Below are positions 7,583 through 16,840 of a stretch of 54,480 nucleotides of DNA, piece after piece. The notes below the pieces were generated by a model. The model was given only the letters and a program-made list of their open reading frames with translations. It was not told the origin of the DNA and searched no databases. The DNA lies in assembly GCF_041949975.1 (NCBI RefSeq), contig NZ_JBHFQG010000025.1:1-54480 (forward strand), in the 5' to 3' direction. The DNA comes from Alteribacillus sp041949975. GTDB taxonomy: Bacteria > Bacillota > Bacilli > Bacillales > Marinococcaceae. Every line of letters begins with the position of its first letter. The stretch's first letter is position 1. The translations under genes were made by a program, and so were the position numbers.

Positions 7583-10500
7583 CTACAGCTCCAAAATTTC
7601 CTTGATATCCTCTTCAGAAAGAGAAGACAAGCTGGTTTCTCCGGATTGAATCACCTGGTCGAACAAGGCTTTTTTCTTGTCTTGCAAAGACTGAATTTTT
7701 TCTTCGATAGTACCTTGAGAAATCATTTTAACAACTTGAACTACACGTTTTTGCCCGATGCGGTGAGCGCGGTCTGCAGCTTGGTTCTCTACTGCCGGGT
7801 TCCACCATAAATCAAAGAGAACGACGGTGTCTGCCCCTGTTAAATTAAGTCCCGTGCCGCCTGCTTTTAATGAAATAAGGAAAGCTTCTTTTTCGCCTTC
7901 ATTAAACCGATCTGCCATTTGTACTCTTTCTTGGCTTGGTGTTTTTCCATCGAGATAAAAATACGTTAATCCTTCTTTTTCGAAAGCTTCACAAATAAAT
8001 GAGAGCATGCTGGTGAATTGTGAGAACACCAGCACCCGCTGTCCGTTTTCCCGAGCGTCTTTCATAAAATTCATTAATTCTTCCAATTTTCCAGACCCGT
8101 CTCCGTAATCTTCAAGAAACATGCCGGGATGGCAGCACAATTGACGAAGCCTGGTTAAATTAGAAAGGATATTCATACGGTTTTGCTGAAATGTTCCTGA
8201 TTGTAACTGAGATGCGGTCTCTTCTTTTATGCGGTTTAAGTAAGCAACATAGGTTTCTCGCTGTTTTTTAGTAAGGTCACAGTGTATAGTAGTTTCAATT
8301 TTATCTGGAAGCTCCGTCAGTACTTCTTTTTTTGTGCGGCGGAGAATAAAGGGTGAAACACGATGTCTAACACTGTCGGCAGGTAACGTTTTAAAAGTCT
8401 GAACATCTGGGAATAATCCCGGCATCAATATTGCAAATAATGACCACAATTCATCAATTTTATTTTCAATGGGGGTTCCGCTTAGCGCGAAGGCTTTTTC
8501 TGTTTGCAGTTTTCTTACAGCTCTAAATGTTTTAGAAGTATAATTTTTTAAAGCCTGAGCTTCATCTAAAATTAACCCATGAAAGAGAATATCTTCATAA
8601 AGCTCGATATCTCTTCGCACTAATGGATAAGAAGTTATAAAGACATCAGTGTTTTCTATATTTTTTATTTGCTGTTTTCGTTGTGCTTTTGTTCCATAGA
8701 TAATTTGAACGTTAAGGTTCGGGGCAAACGTTTTTGCTTCCTTTTCCCAATTGTAGACGAGAGAAGAAGGTGCAACCACTAAAAAGGGAGGGGCATCCGG
8801 TCGTTGTTGTCTTTCTGATAAGATATAGGTTAAGGTCTGCAGTGTTTTGCCGAGCCCCATATCATCTGCCAAGATACCGCCAAAGCCGTATGCCGTTAAT
8901 GCTTTCAGCCAATAAAAACCTTTTTCCTGATAATCCCGGAGTATATCCTGTAATTTTTCAGGCACAGAAGCTTCAAATTTTTCCGGGAACCGTATGTCTG
9001 TTAATAATTTTTGCACACTTTCATCTTTATGCCATTGTCTGCCCGTATTTAAATATTTATCGACTTGAAATGCCTTATAAGCAGGTAGTCGGAGGGTGTT
9101 TTGCTCTAAATCTTCTGGAGATGCTTCGGTTTCCTGTAACATCTCCTTAATTCCATTTAATACCTTATCGTCCAGGGAAACAAATCGACCATCAGCTGTT
9201 TTATGATACCGCTTCTTTTCTTTTAAAGAAGTCATCAATCTAAATAAATCATCTTCATTTAAATCATCGGTTTGAAAGGATATATCGAGCCAGCCTAATG
9301 ACTCGTCCAAAGAGGAATCAATAGAAAAAGAAGAAGCAGGAACAAGTAATTTTTCTACGTCTCTGCTCATAAACACATCTGCTATTTCTTTCAGTTCTGG
9401 CAGAATGCTGGTGAGAAAATAAAAAATTGAATCTTCATCTGTTAGGGACAACGCTTCGCCATTCCAGTGAAACCCAGCAGATTCAATTAACTGAAGCAGC
9501 TCTTCTTCTTTTTTTGTTTCCCGAACAATTAAAACATCATCTTCAGAGGTGTTTCTCTCTTCTGTAACAGCGTGAAGAGAGTGAGATCCATAAGAAAATA
9601 GAGGTTCTGCTAATAGTGCATTCCCTTTTTTATCTAAATATATTTTCTTTTGAAGCGGATGCTCTTCCACATGCTGTTTTACATCGGCTTCCATCGTCAG
9701 CCTTCCTTGTTCTTTAAGCGAGCGTACCACATTAGAATATACTTGCTCTAACTCTGTTTTCTCTAATGGCAGGCGGCCTTTTGGTGTGTCCATTAGCATG
9801 TGGAACAACAGCTTCGTAGAATGATCCTTGTCATCTGATGTTTCATACAACCTGTCATTCCAAACGTAATATGGTGTTAGGCTTACTTTTCGCGGCGGGT
9901 ATTGGAAAGAAGAGTAGGATAAAAAATAATTATCCCCTTCGCTGTTCAATTCAAATTTACCCGGCCACTGCTGTTTAATTACTAAGGGAACCGGACTCCC
10001 CACCGCAGGATTTATATATACATTCATGCAATGGGTCAGCGCATGGATCATTTGTTCTGCAGCAACAGGGGGGATGGTAATCACAGACTGTGATTTTTTT
10101 TCTGGATAAAAAAAGCTTGTTTGCCGCCCGGCCCATTTTTGATTTCGGATGATTTCTTCTAGCTGCCTCAGAGCGTTAAGATCTTCTTCTTCAAAATAAT
10201 GATAAGTAGGATCAAACGTAAACTTTTTTGTGAAAGGCAGCAATGATCGTTGCCTCATTGCAGATAACAAACCCTCAATATCTTTGACTACATATAATTT
10301 ATCTGTCCCTATTTTGAGTTCAATGGAAAAAAATTGTTCTTGCGGCTGGTAATAATCTGTGTGAAAAGTAAGCATATATTCTGCTTGTAATGCTTCTCCT
10401 ACAGACTCAACAGTCTGCATGCGACCGGCGAAATAATCAACGAACAATTTTCGTAACGGAGCTGTTTTCTCCGTTTCGCTTTCCTGCTGTTTATGAATGG

Positions 10501-10834
10501 TCCTGGTTACTCGCTGTTCTCTTTTATTCTTTTGAGGAGAATCAGCAGCAGGAGATAATGAAATCAGTACAGCAGCAATATGTTTACATATATCCATACC
10601 GCCTGTGTGGGCAGGGCAGGTACATGAATATTCCTGTAATTCTCCATCTTCATGAAATAATAGCTGAACTTTGTATGGAAAGGAACCTGATACATTAGCC
10701 TTTATTTTTGTAAAAGATCCGGCTGTGTTATGAGAGATATCCTCTACCCTATCATCTTCCCAGTAAGATAATCCTCGTGAGTAGATGGTTCTGCCTGCTA
10801 AAGCACGAATCTCAGATTTTGTTAAATAGCGCAA
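7583..10834 (-). CDS. SNF2-family helicase with SWIM zinc finger
   Basis: A 1083-residue DNA-dependent ATPase. A SWIM zinc finger lies near residues 71-85 (Cys71, Cys73, Cys83, His85), followed by a bacterial SNF2-associated region. The SNF2 ATPase has ADDMGLGKT near 650-660 and DEAQALKN near 755. The helicase C domain has LKAGGTGLNLTGADTVV, WWNPAVENQAADRAHRIGQ and a Q-rich end. Such proteins are widespread in Bacilli and are thought to remodel protein-DNA complexes; no precise role is known. The start is TTG at 10834, seven bases after AAGGAGG. It stands alone between divergent and convergent neighbours. Confidence 0.92.
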   Translation of the reverse strand: MRYLTKSEIRALAGRTIYSRGLSYWEDDRVEDISHNTAGSFTKIKANVSGSFPYKVQLLFHEDGELQEYSCTCPAHTGGMDICKHIAAVLISLSPAADSPQKNKREQRVTRTIHKQQESETEKTAPLRKLFVDYFAGRMQTVESVGEALQAEYMLTFHTDYYQPQEQFFSIELKIGTDKLYVVKDIEGLLSAMRQRSLLPFTKKFTFDPTYHYFEEEDLNALRQLEEIIRNQKWAGRQTSFFYPEKKSQSVITIPPVAAEQMIHALTHCMNVYINPAVGSPVPLVIKQQWPGKFELNSEGDNYFLSYSSFQYPPRKVSLTPYYVWNDRLYETSDDKDHSTKLLFHMLMDTPKGRLPLEKTELEQVYSNVVRSLKEQGRLTMEADVKQHVEEHPLQKKIYLDKKGNALLAEPLFSYGSHSLHAVTEERNTSEDDVLIVRETKKEEELLQLIESAGFHWNGEALSLTDEDSIFYFLTSILPELKEIADVFMSRDVEKLLVPASSFSIDSSLDESLGWLDISFQTDDLNEDDLFRLMTSLKEKKRYHKTADGRFVSLDDKVLNGIKEMLQETEASPEDLEQNTLRLPAYKAFQVDKYLNTGRQWHKDESVQKLLTDIRFPEKFEASVPEKLQDILRDYQEKGFYWLKALTAYGFGGILADDMGLGKTLQTLTYILSERQQRPDAPPFLVVAPSSLVYNWEKEAKTFAPNLNVQIIYGTKAQRKQQIKNIENTDVFITSYPLVRRDIELYEDILFHGLILDEAQALKNYTSKTFRAVRKLQTEKAFALSGTPIENKIDELWSLFAILMPGLFPDVQTFKTLPADSVRHRVSPFILRRTKKEVLTELPDKIETTIHCDLTKKQRETYVAYLNRIKEETASQLQSGTFQQNRMNILSNLTRLRQLCCHPGMFLEDYGDGSGKLEELMNFMKDARENGQRVLVFSQFTSMLSFICEAFEKEGLTYFYLDGKTPSQERVQMADRFNEGEKEAFLISLKAGGTGLNLTGADTVVLFDLWWNPAVENQAADRAHRIGQKRVVQVVKMISQGTIEEKIQSLQDKKKALFDQVIQSGETSLSSLSEEDIKEILEL

Positions 10835-11030
10835 TGTTGGTCCTCCTTCGCATTTTATGCATAACTATTATTTTATCATAATTAACCTTTATTTATCGTT
10901 GGAAAGTTTTTTTAACCTGATAGTGTTTGTCGCGTGGATATTTGTACATAGGAGGTGGAAGGAAAACAGAGATCTAAAGTAGAAAAATTTATACAAAGCT
11001 GTTGATATATAAAGTAAGGTGGGTTTAACC

Positions 11031-11654
11031 ATGACAGATAAAAACTACATCATTGAACAAGCGAAACAAAAAGCATGGGAGTTTTTTAAAGGAACAGACC
11101 CTGCCCATGATTACTGGCACACTCACCGCGTAGCGGCATGGGCTGTAAAACTTGCAGAAAAAGAGGGAGCGGATGTGTTTATTTGTGAACTCACAGCCTG
11201 GCTTCATGATCTTCCAGATAAAAAATTAAACCATTCGGAAGAAGAAGCCATTAATCATGTAGAGGATTGGCTGCAAAAATATCTTGAGAACGAAAAAGAC
11301 ATTGAACAAATTATAGAAATTATCGAAACGATGTCTTATAGAAATGGAGAGAACTCTTCTATAAGTTCTCTCGAAGGTCAGGTTGTCCAAGATGCGGACA
11401 GACTTGATGCCATAGGAGCCATAGGGATTGCTCGGGCCTTCGCTTTTGCAGGAGCTATAGGAGAACAACTGCATATACCAGCATCTCCAGATAAAGAAAA
11501 GCGTCAGACAGCGATTGAACACTTTTATGATAAACTGCTTCGATTAAAAGCTTTAATGAATACAGGAACTGCCATTGATATTGCTAACAAAAGACAACGT
11601 TTTATGGTCAGTTACCTCGAACAATTTTATAGTGAGTGGGAAGGAAAGCTTTAA
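11031..11654 (+). CDS. HD-domain phosphohydrolase (YedJ-like)
   Basis: A 207-residue metal-dependent HD hydrolase. The metal ligands are visible as HTHRVA near residue 30, the HD pair in AWLHDLPDKK near 59, and QDADRLDAIG near 120. The length and the AFAGAIGEQL tail match the YedJ/YpgQ group, some of which have nucleotide pyrophosphohydrolase activity. I start at ATG 11031 with AAGGTGG 8 bases before it, not at the GTG four codons upstream. It stands alone, followed by a MITE-like repeat. Confidence 0.87.
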   Translation: MTDKNYIIEQAKQKAWEFFKGTDPAHDYWHTHRVAAWAVKLAEKEGADVFICELTAWLHDLPDKKLNHSEEEAINHVEDWLQKYLENEKDIEQIIEIIETMSYRNGENSSISSLEGQVVQDADRLDAIGAIGIARAFAFAGAIGEQLHIPASPDKEKRQTAIEHFYDKLLRLKALMNTGTAIDIANKRQRFMVSYLEQFYSEWEGKL

Positions 11655-11659
11655 AAACA

Positions 11660-11855
11660 TGCGGGGCTGTCCCATAAGAAGGGTCGGCTAAATTTTTTAA
11701 TTAACTCCAGCTGAAATACACGTAGTCTCCAGCGGGAAAAGCAACAGCTGAAGATCCCGGAGTGAGCGGTCTTTGCTCACGAGGAAGTTGAAGCGTTGCC
11801 TGCGGAAAGCGAAGTGTATTTCAGCTGTAAAAAACCTTTTGGGACAGCTCCTTTT
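11660..11855. mobile_element. MITE-like repeat with nested inverted ends
   Basis: The outer ends GGGGCTGTCCCATAA and TTTTGGGACAGCTCC are inverted copies. A second inverted pair, AGCTGAAATACAC and GTGTATTTCAGCT (11709-11829), lies inside. It has no coding capacity and is about 195 bp long. I recall very similar GAAATACAC...GTGTATTTC blocks in many Bacillaceae genomes. Its right end touches the stop codon of the broken HAD gene. Confidence 0.75.
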
Positions 11856-12472
11856 ATTTTTTAAGCTGCAAAAGATCGTTAGGAGTTTTCAGCATATGAT
11901 CGGGATTTGATTTTTCCGGCTGAACGGCTCCCCATCCGGCTAGAGCAAATGCAACCCCAGCAGAATGGGCGCATTTTTCATCATGCAGCGTATCTCCTAT
12001 ATATACTGCTCTTTCAGCGGTTTCCCCGCTTTTTTGTAAATACGCCAGCAATGGACCGGGTGTCGGTTTATGTTTATCGGTATCATTCGCACAGGCAATA
12101 TAATCGGCAAAAAGATGAAGCTTAAAACGTTCTACTTCGTCTGTGAATTCCTGTTTCGTTTCAGAAGTGACAATTCCAATACGGTACTTTTCTTTTTTCA
12201 GCTGTTTTAATGTATCGTAAATGCCGGGAAAACTTTCACAAGCTTCCGATGAGATTCCATTTAATGAAGCCATTCTTCACGGACTTTTCGTTTTTCACTC
12301 ACTCAAAGGGCCTCTAATGCGTCATGTCCAGGAATCCCCAGAACAGGTTTCAGCTCGTCAAGAGTATAGTCAGCTCCAATTGCTTTTTAAGTGCTTGTTG
12401 AAGAGATTTAAAAATTGCTTTTTCCGTGTCTAAAAGCGTACCGTCTACATCAAAAATGAAAGATTGAAACAT
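11854..12472 (-). pseudogene. Broken HAD phosphatase (PpaX/Gph-like)
   Basis: The N-terminus starts at ATG 12472 behind GAAGGGAAG and has the DxDGTLLDTE nucleophile motif. It leaves frame near 12370. The continuation GADYTLDELKPVLGIPGHDALEAL is in another frame and stops near 12307. A third frame carries VSEKRKVREEWL, and the fourth segment (from 12273) carries the rest, including GIVTSETK, KPTPGPLL and the YIGDTLHDEKCA acid motif. At least three frame changes in 620 bp make this a pseudogene of a haloacid-dehalogenase phosphatase. Confidence 0.88.
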
Positions 12473-12677
12473 AATAACTTCCCTTCTACTAAAACGACTG
12501 TTCTTTATTATCTTCCCATAAAAAGTAAGAGCTAACCAACAGAGGTTAAGATAATTTTCATTTATGAAAGAAAAATGAAATAAAGAATATAGGTGAGAAA
12601 ATAACATGAATGAAAGAGAATATGACTAATGACTTACGCTTACATACTAGTTGGTGCTATGGAAAATGTATGGTAAA

Positions 12678-12777
12678 CTCCGTTTGTTCACAACGCCGGC
12701 TTTTGTAAAGGGCAAAAGCCAACATGCATTAATTAAAGGTGCGGATAAAAGAAACAGAACGGAGCGAATTCCCGCAC
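12678..12777 (+). other. Candidate structured leader of the SulP gene
   Basis: CTCCGTT (12678-12684) can pair with AACGGAG (12758-12764), and the bases inside the stem also partly pair. An inner hairpin GGCTTTTG/CAAAAGCC lies near 12698-12720. GTGCGG (12740-12745) can instead pair with CCGCAC (12772-12777), which would enclose the 3' arm of the first stem. I match it to no riboswitch class I know. Confidence 0.4.
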
Positions 12778-12794
12778 AAAAAAAGTAGAAATAA

Positions 12795-13775
12795 GGGGAA
12801 AAGAAAAAGTGAATGCAGCAAAATAAAAAAATGAATGGTTTGGAAATGTCCGCGGAGACGTGCATGCGGGTATGGTTGTTGCTTTGGCATTAATTCCTGA
12901 AGCGATTGCCTTTTCCATTATTGCCGGATTAGATCCTATGGTTGGTTTGTATGCCTCGTTTTGTAATGCTGTCGTGAATGCATTTGTCGGAGGCCGTACT
13001 GGGATGATTTCGGGAGCAACAGGGGCAATGGCTTTATTGATGGTGACCCTGGTTGCAAATCACGGGCTTGAATACTTGTTAGCGGCAACTATTTTAACTG
13101 GTATTATTCAAATCGTTTTTGGGTTTAGTAATTTTATTCCAAGGTCAGTGATCGTTGGTTTTGTAAATGCTCTTGCGATCCTCATTTCATGTCTAAACTC
13201 GAACATTTTGAGGGCGAAGGCTGGATAATGTATAGTTTAGTCGGTATAACCCTGTTTATTATTTATGTGTTTCCTAAGCTGACAAAAGCTGTACCATCTA
13301 CACTGGTAGCTATCATTATCGTAAGTACATTAGCTATTTTCATTGGTGCAGATGTACGCACAGTAGATTATAGGGAGCACTTCCTGATACACTTCCAGTT
13401 TTCTGCTGCCGGAAATTCCATTAACCTTTGAAACACTGATGATCGTATTTCCTTATGCTTTGGCGTTATCTGTTGTCGGTTTGCTTGAGTTTTTATTAAC
13501 AGCAACTATTGTGGATGACAAGACAGACACGGAAAGTAATAAAGATAAAGAATGCCGCGGTCAAGCTGCCATTGGTATCTGTACTACTAAATTACCTAAA
13601 ACAAGAATCAGAAACATTAAAAACACTCCGGCTACCAATGACGATAACCGGCCATTGCCGCCTGATTTCGCGTTAATAACGGATTGTCCAATTATCGCGC
13701 AGCCGGCCATACCGTCAAAGAAGCCTGTAACTACATTGGCGTACCCAGCTAATGAACAAATTAGAAGGTCTCTCA
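12795..13775 (+). pseudogene. SulP-type anion transporter pseudogene with internal inversion
   Basis: Forward fragments read as a SulP/SLC26 permease: EWFGNVRGDVHAG, VVALALIPEAIAFSIIAG, GLYASFCNAVVNAFVGGR, GLEYLLAATILTGIIQIVFG. They then break frame near 13185 and 13380 and end in TATIVDDKTDTESNKDKECRGQ at 13564. The next part of the protein (GYANVVTGFFDGMAG, CAIIGQSVINAKSGG, QIPMAA) lies on the opposite strand at about 13565-13746. The C-terminal half and STAS domain are gone. The start region has a frame change as well. Confidence 0.88.
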
Positions 13776-13794
13776 TCAGGCCATTAAAGAGTAT

Positions 13795-13825
13795 AAAAGT
13801 GCGCCAACCAGGCGCACTTTTTCCT
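13795..13825 (+). terminator. Terminator
   Basis: AAAGTGCGCC pairs with GGCGCACTTT across AACCA and is followed by a T run. It probably ended the old SulP transcript and now shields uspA. Confidence 0.85.
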
Positions 13826-13887
13826 TAATAAAAAAGACGATATAATAAGTTTAAGTTCTTAAGAGACCTAGAAGGGGAGAGAGGAAT

Positions 13888-14307
13888 ATGTATCAAAAAG
13901 TATTGCTTGCGGCAGATGGTTCAGAGCATTCGCTTCGTTCGGCAGATCATGCTATTGCTTTAGTAAAAGGAGAAAAAGAAGCCCACATTGATGTCATATA
14001 TGTGGTCGATGGAGATAAATCTAAGTCTGATGTCCTTCACTATGGAAATACAGAGCTCATTCAATCGAAACGAAAAGAAAAGCTGGAACCGATAGAGCAA
14101 AAGCTTAAAGAAAATAACGTTCCACACGACATTCATTTAAAACATGGAGAACCGGGTCCAGCGATTGTGAAATTTGCGAATGACGGAGATTATGACTGCG
14201 TTGTTTTAGGAAGCCGCGGTTTAAATCAGCTGCAAACGATGGTTCTTGGTAGTGTCAGTCATAAGGTAGCAAAACGTGTCCAGTGTCCAGTTATGATCAT
14301 TAAATAA
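13888..14307 (+). CDS. Universal stress protein UspA family
   Basis: A 139-residue Usp-fold protein, the normal single-domain length. It has the N-terminal LLAADGSEHSLRSADHA and the ATP-binding signature GSRGLNQLQTMVLGSVS near 110-126. Such proteins accumulate in stress and growth arrest; a precise role is not readable. In Bacillaceae they often sit beside SulP-family transporters. That fits here, where it follows the SulP pseudogene by about 110 bases, but it now has its own RBS (AAGGGGAG). Confidence 0.9.
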   Translation: MYQKVLLAADGSEHSLRSADHAIALVKGEKEAHIDVIYVVDGDKSKSDVLHYGNTELIQSKRKEKLEPIEQKLKENNVPHDIHLKHGEPGPAIVKFANDGDYDCVVLGSRGLNQLQTMVLGSVSHKVAKRVQCPVMIIK

Positions 14308-14328
14308 AAGCTGCTCTGCATATAATAA

Positions 14329-14360
14329 GAGGGTGTCCTTTTTAGGGCACCCTCTTTTTT
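14329..14360 (+). terminator. Terminator of the Usp gene
   Basis: GAGGGTGTCC pairs with GGGCACCCTC and is followed by six T. It lies between the convergent Usp and choline symporter genes. Confidence 0.85.
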
Positions 14361-14364
14361 CCAT

Positions 14365-15990
14365 TTATTCTTTTATTGGTTCATTATTTACGCGTTCATG
14401 AGGCATTAGTAACCGTTTCGGGGGGCATTTTTTCTTCGTGAATTCTGAAACGATAAAGATGGTAAGAAACGCAGCGACCATGGCCAGCGTACGGAATGGA
14501 AAGAGCACCAAACCGTCTTCTACCATTGGATATGGGAGAAAATAAGGAAGGTTTATCGCTGGTTCCCCGCCTCCGAGACGAAGGAAGGCCGCCATAGCAA
14601 ACCCGGCAAGAGAACCATAAAAGTTAGCGTTTTTGTAAAACAGAGCCATTGTTAATTGAGGAAACAGCACACAATAAACAAGATCTGACGCCAGATACCA
14701 TAGAGTATATACACTTCCTACATTCAAAGCAATAATCATGGCTGCTACTCCAATGAGGATAATAGTACGTTTAATAACTTTTTTAAGTTCATTCTGGCTT
14801 GCTTTTGGTTTGATTAAAGGACGATATATATTCCAGGAAGCCATAGAAGAAGCGGACAGGATGGAAGAGTCCATCGATGACATAACTGCCGCAGCCAATG
14901 CGCCTAAACCGAGAGCCGCTATAATTTCAGGCGTCAAAAAGCGCAGCACCTGCGGAAGTACCATCGCAGCTGTTTCTGGTGCTTCTGTTCCAAAAGCTGC
15001 CCAGTCCGCATTATGACCAATAATACCGATTAACACAGCAGGAAACGCTGCAATTAAACAAATAATACCAGCCAAAATAGATAGCCACATTGCCGTGTTT
15101 TCATTTTTAGCAGATAGAACCCGTTGAAAGTAAACCTGCCAGGCAATACCGCCAAATATAAGAAGCAGTGCATAATCCCACCAGTTCCAGAACCAATTTC
15201 CCCAATCGGGATGGTTCCAGCCGTCAAGTGGAGGAAAGAGATTGGCATACGTGTCAAAGTCAGCTTGGTAATTCGCCCAGTTCACACTTAAACTTCCGAC
15301 ATTTCCAAAGGCAAATGGAAGTACTAAAAATAAACCTATTAAAAGAATAGCCATTTGAAAAACATCTGTGTATGCAACGGCCCACATACCGCCAAATACG
15401 GTATAAGCGATCGCAATAATAGCTGAAATAATAATAGAGGTAGTGAAATCTAATCCTAAAATGGTACCAAAAGTCGTACCGAGTGCTGTCAATATCGCAC
15501 CGCTCCAAAATAATTCACCGAGAAGAGCAGGAATATAAAGGATGCCAGCCATCTTGCTGCCAAAACGCTGTTCAAGCGGATCGATAATTGTCATAAATTC
15601 ATAACGGCGCATTTTTCGAGCATAAAAAATACCACCTATAATTAAACTGAGAGCATAACCCCATGGAGCCTGAGCCCATACAATGCCGTCAGAGTAGGTG
15701 AATTCGGCTGTTCCATTAATATAACCGCCGCCAACCCAAGTTGCAGCCATGGTAAACATGGCAACTCCAAGAGGTATCCTCCGTTTGGCTACCATCATAT
15801 CGCATAGTGATTCTGATTTTTTCGCGGCAAAAAAGGCACCTACATAATAAATAAGGGCGTAAAAGAACAACATAGAAATAAAGCCGCCCCAGACAATATC
15901 GCTGTCTGTTATGCCAACGTAGATGACAACTCCTAATATTAATAATGCAAACACAACGGTTTTTAACCATTTAGTACTTTTTTCTGTCAC
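14365..15990 (-). CDS. Sodium:solute symporter, high-affinity choline transporter-like
   Basis: About 541 residues and 13 membrane segments of the SSS (SLC5) family. Segments such as GGGYINGTAEFTYSDGIVWAQAPWGYALSL, IDPLEQRFGSKMAGILYIPALLGELFWSGAIL and YTVFGGMWAVAYTDVFQ match the choline transporter CHT (SLC5A7) branch better than proline (PutP/OpuE) carriers. The neighbours gbsR, gbsA and gbsB, which oxidise choline to glycine betaine, support choline as substrate. I prefer the GTG at 15990, 8 bases after AGGAG; ATG 15996 is only 2 bases after it. It lies 130 bp downstream of gbsR on the same strand and may be co-regulated. Confidence 0.85.
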   Translation of the reverse strand: MTEKSTKWLKTVVFALLILGVVIYVGITDSDIVWGGFISMLFFYALIYYVGAFFAAKKSESLCDMMVAKRRIPLGVAMFTMAATWVGGGYINGTAEFTYSDGIVWAQAPWGYALSLIIGGIFYARKMRRYEFMTIIDPLEQRFGSKMAGILYIPALLGELFWSGAILTALGTTFGTILGLDFTTSIIISAIIAIAYTVFGGMWAVAYTDVFQMAILLIGLFLVLPFAFGNVGSLSVNWANYQADFDTYANLFPPLDGWNHPDWGNWFWNWWDYALLLIFGGIAWQVYFQRVLSAKNENTAMWLSILAGIICLIAAFPAVLIGIIGHNADWAAFGTEAPETAAMVLPQVLRFLTPEIIAALGLGALAAAVMSSMDSSILSASSMASWNIYRPLIKPKASQNELKKVIKRTIILIGVAAMIIALNVGSVYTLWYLASDLVYCVLFPQLTMALFYKNANFYGSLAGFAMAAFLRLGGGEPAINLPYFLPYPMVEDGLVLFPFRTLAMVAAFLTIFIVSEFTKKKCPPKRLLMPHERVNNEPIKE

Positions 15991-16122
15991 GAGCATCACT
16001 CCTACAGTCATATATTTCCTGAATTTTACCAATATTATGAAATTTATATCGTGCACATGTATCCTCAATTCTACATAAAGATTGCCGCTGCATCTTTGTT
16101 GATTTGGATACATGTTATTTTT

Positions 16123-16701
16123 CTATTTAAAATCTTTGTTGCTATTTTTTTCTTCCTCATCTACTGGAATTAAGTCAAATATTTCACCTGACTCTATCGT
16201 TTCAGTTAATTTTTCAAGCCAATTATAGTAAGCTTTCGATTTTTCAAGTGTTTGGTATGTCTCTTCTGCCTCTTCTTTTATTTCGTCTGAGATATTGTTG
16301 TCTACTAAGAGTTGAGAAAGCTGTGCTTGTGCTTCTCTAATGGAATTAAGATTTAATTTTACTTCTCGTTCCCATTTTTGAGTGAAAAAATTAGTGAAAA
16401 AACGAAAAAAGTCTTTTTCCGCTACATACGTTTGTTTTCTTTTTCCTCTTCGAAATGTTTTTTTTACAACATTAAATTCTTGAAGCTTTTTAACACCGGT
16501 ACTCATACTTGGTTTACTCATCCCCAATTTTTCCCGCATTTCATCTAATGTCATATCGCCTTCGAGATACATGGTTCCATAAAGCGTTCCGACACTTCTT
16601 GTTACTCCGTACAGGTCCATGGTTTCGGCGATAGAGTCCACAACGAGATCTTTCGCATTATTAATGGACTTTTGTGCGTCTTTATTATAGGAATCTGACA
16701 T
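16123..16701 (-). CDS. gbsR: GbsR-type choline-responsive repressor
   Basis: A 192-residue MarR-superfamily regulator. The winged helix lies near residues 40-100 (MTLDEMREKLGMSKPSMSTGVKKLQEFNVVKKTFRRGKRKQTY). In B. subtilis GbsR represses gbsAB and the choline importer opuB and is released by choline. It is divergent from gbsA, with 269 bases between, and has the RBS AGGAGG. Its own sigma-A promoter (16761-16788) and the gbsA promoter lie back to back. Similar AT-rich blocks beside both are candidate operators. Confidence 0.92.
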   Translation of the reverse strand: MSDSYNKDAQKSINNAKDLVVDSIAETMDLYGVTRSVGTLYGTMYLEGDMTLDEMREKLGMSKPSMSTGVKKLQEFNVVKKTFRRGKRKQTYVAEKDFFRFFTNFFTQKWEREVKLNLNSIREAQAQLSQLLVDNNISDEIKEEAEETYQTLEKSKAYYNWLEKLTETIESGEIFDLIPVDEEEKNSNKDFK

Positions 16702-16718
16702 TCAAATCCTCCTTTTAT

Positions 16719-16755
16719 TTAAAAAATTAAATTCATTAAGTTTTTTCTTTACAAT
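16719..16755 (+). promoter_or_regulatory. AT-rich repeat copy 1 in the gbs control region
   Basis: TTTAAAAAATTAAATTCATT followed by TTTTTTCTTTACAAT, almost the same block as at 16841-16878. It lies between the gbsR promoter and the gbsR RBS, where a bound repressor would block transcription. Confidence 0.5.
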
Positions 16756-16760
16756 TGTCT

Positions 16761-16815
16761 ATCATAACGTAATAAAAAATCTTGTCAAAGAAAAAATTTC
16801 TTTTAAATTTATTAT
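16761..16815 (-). promoter_or_regulatory. gbsR promoter with flanking AT-rich block
   Basis: On the minus strand TTGACA (16788-16783), a 16-base spacer and TATGAT (16766-16761) form a near-perfect sigma-A promoter. Directly upstream is AAATTTAAAAGAAATTTTTT plus CTTTGACA, the inverted form of the other two copies. Confidence 0.75.
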
Positions 16816-16840
16816 TTCCCCAATACGACAGGGTTAGAGC

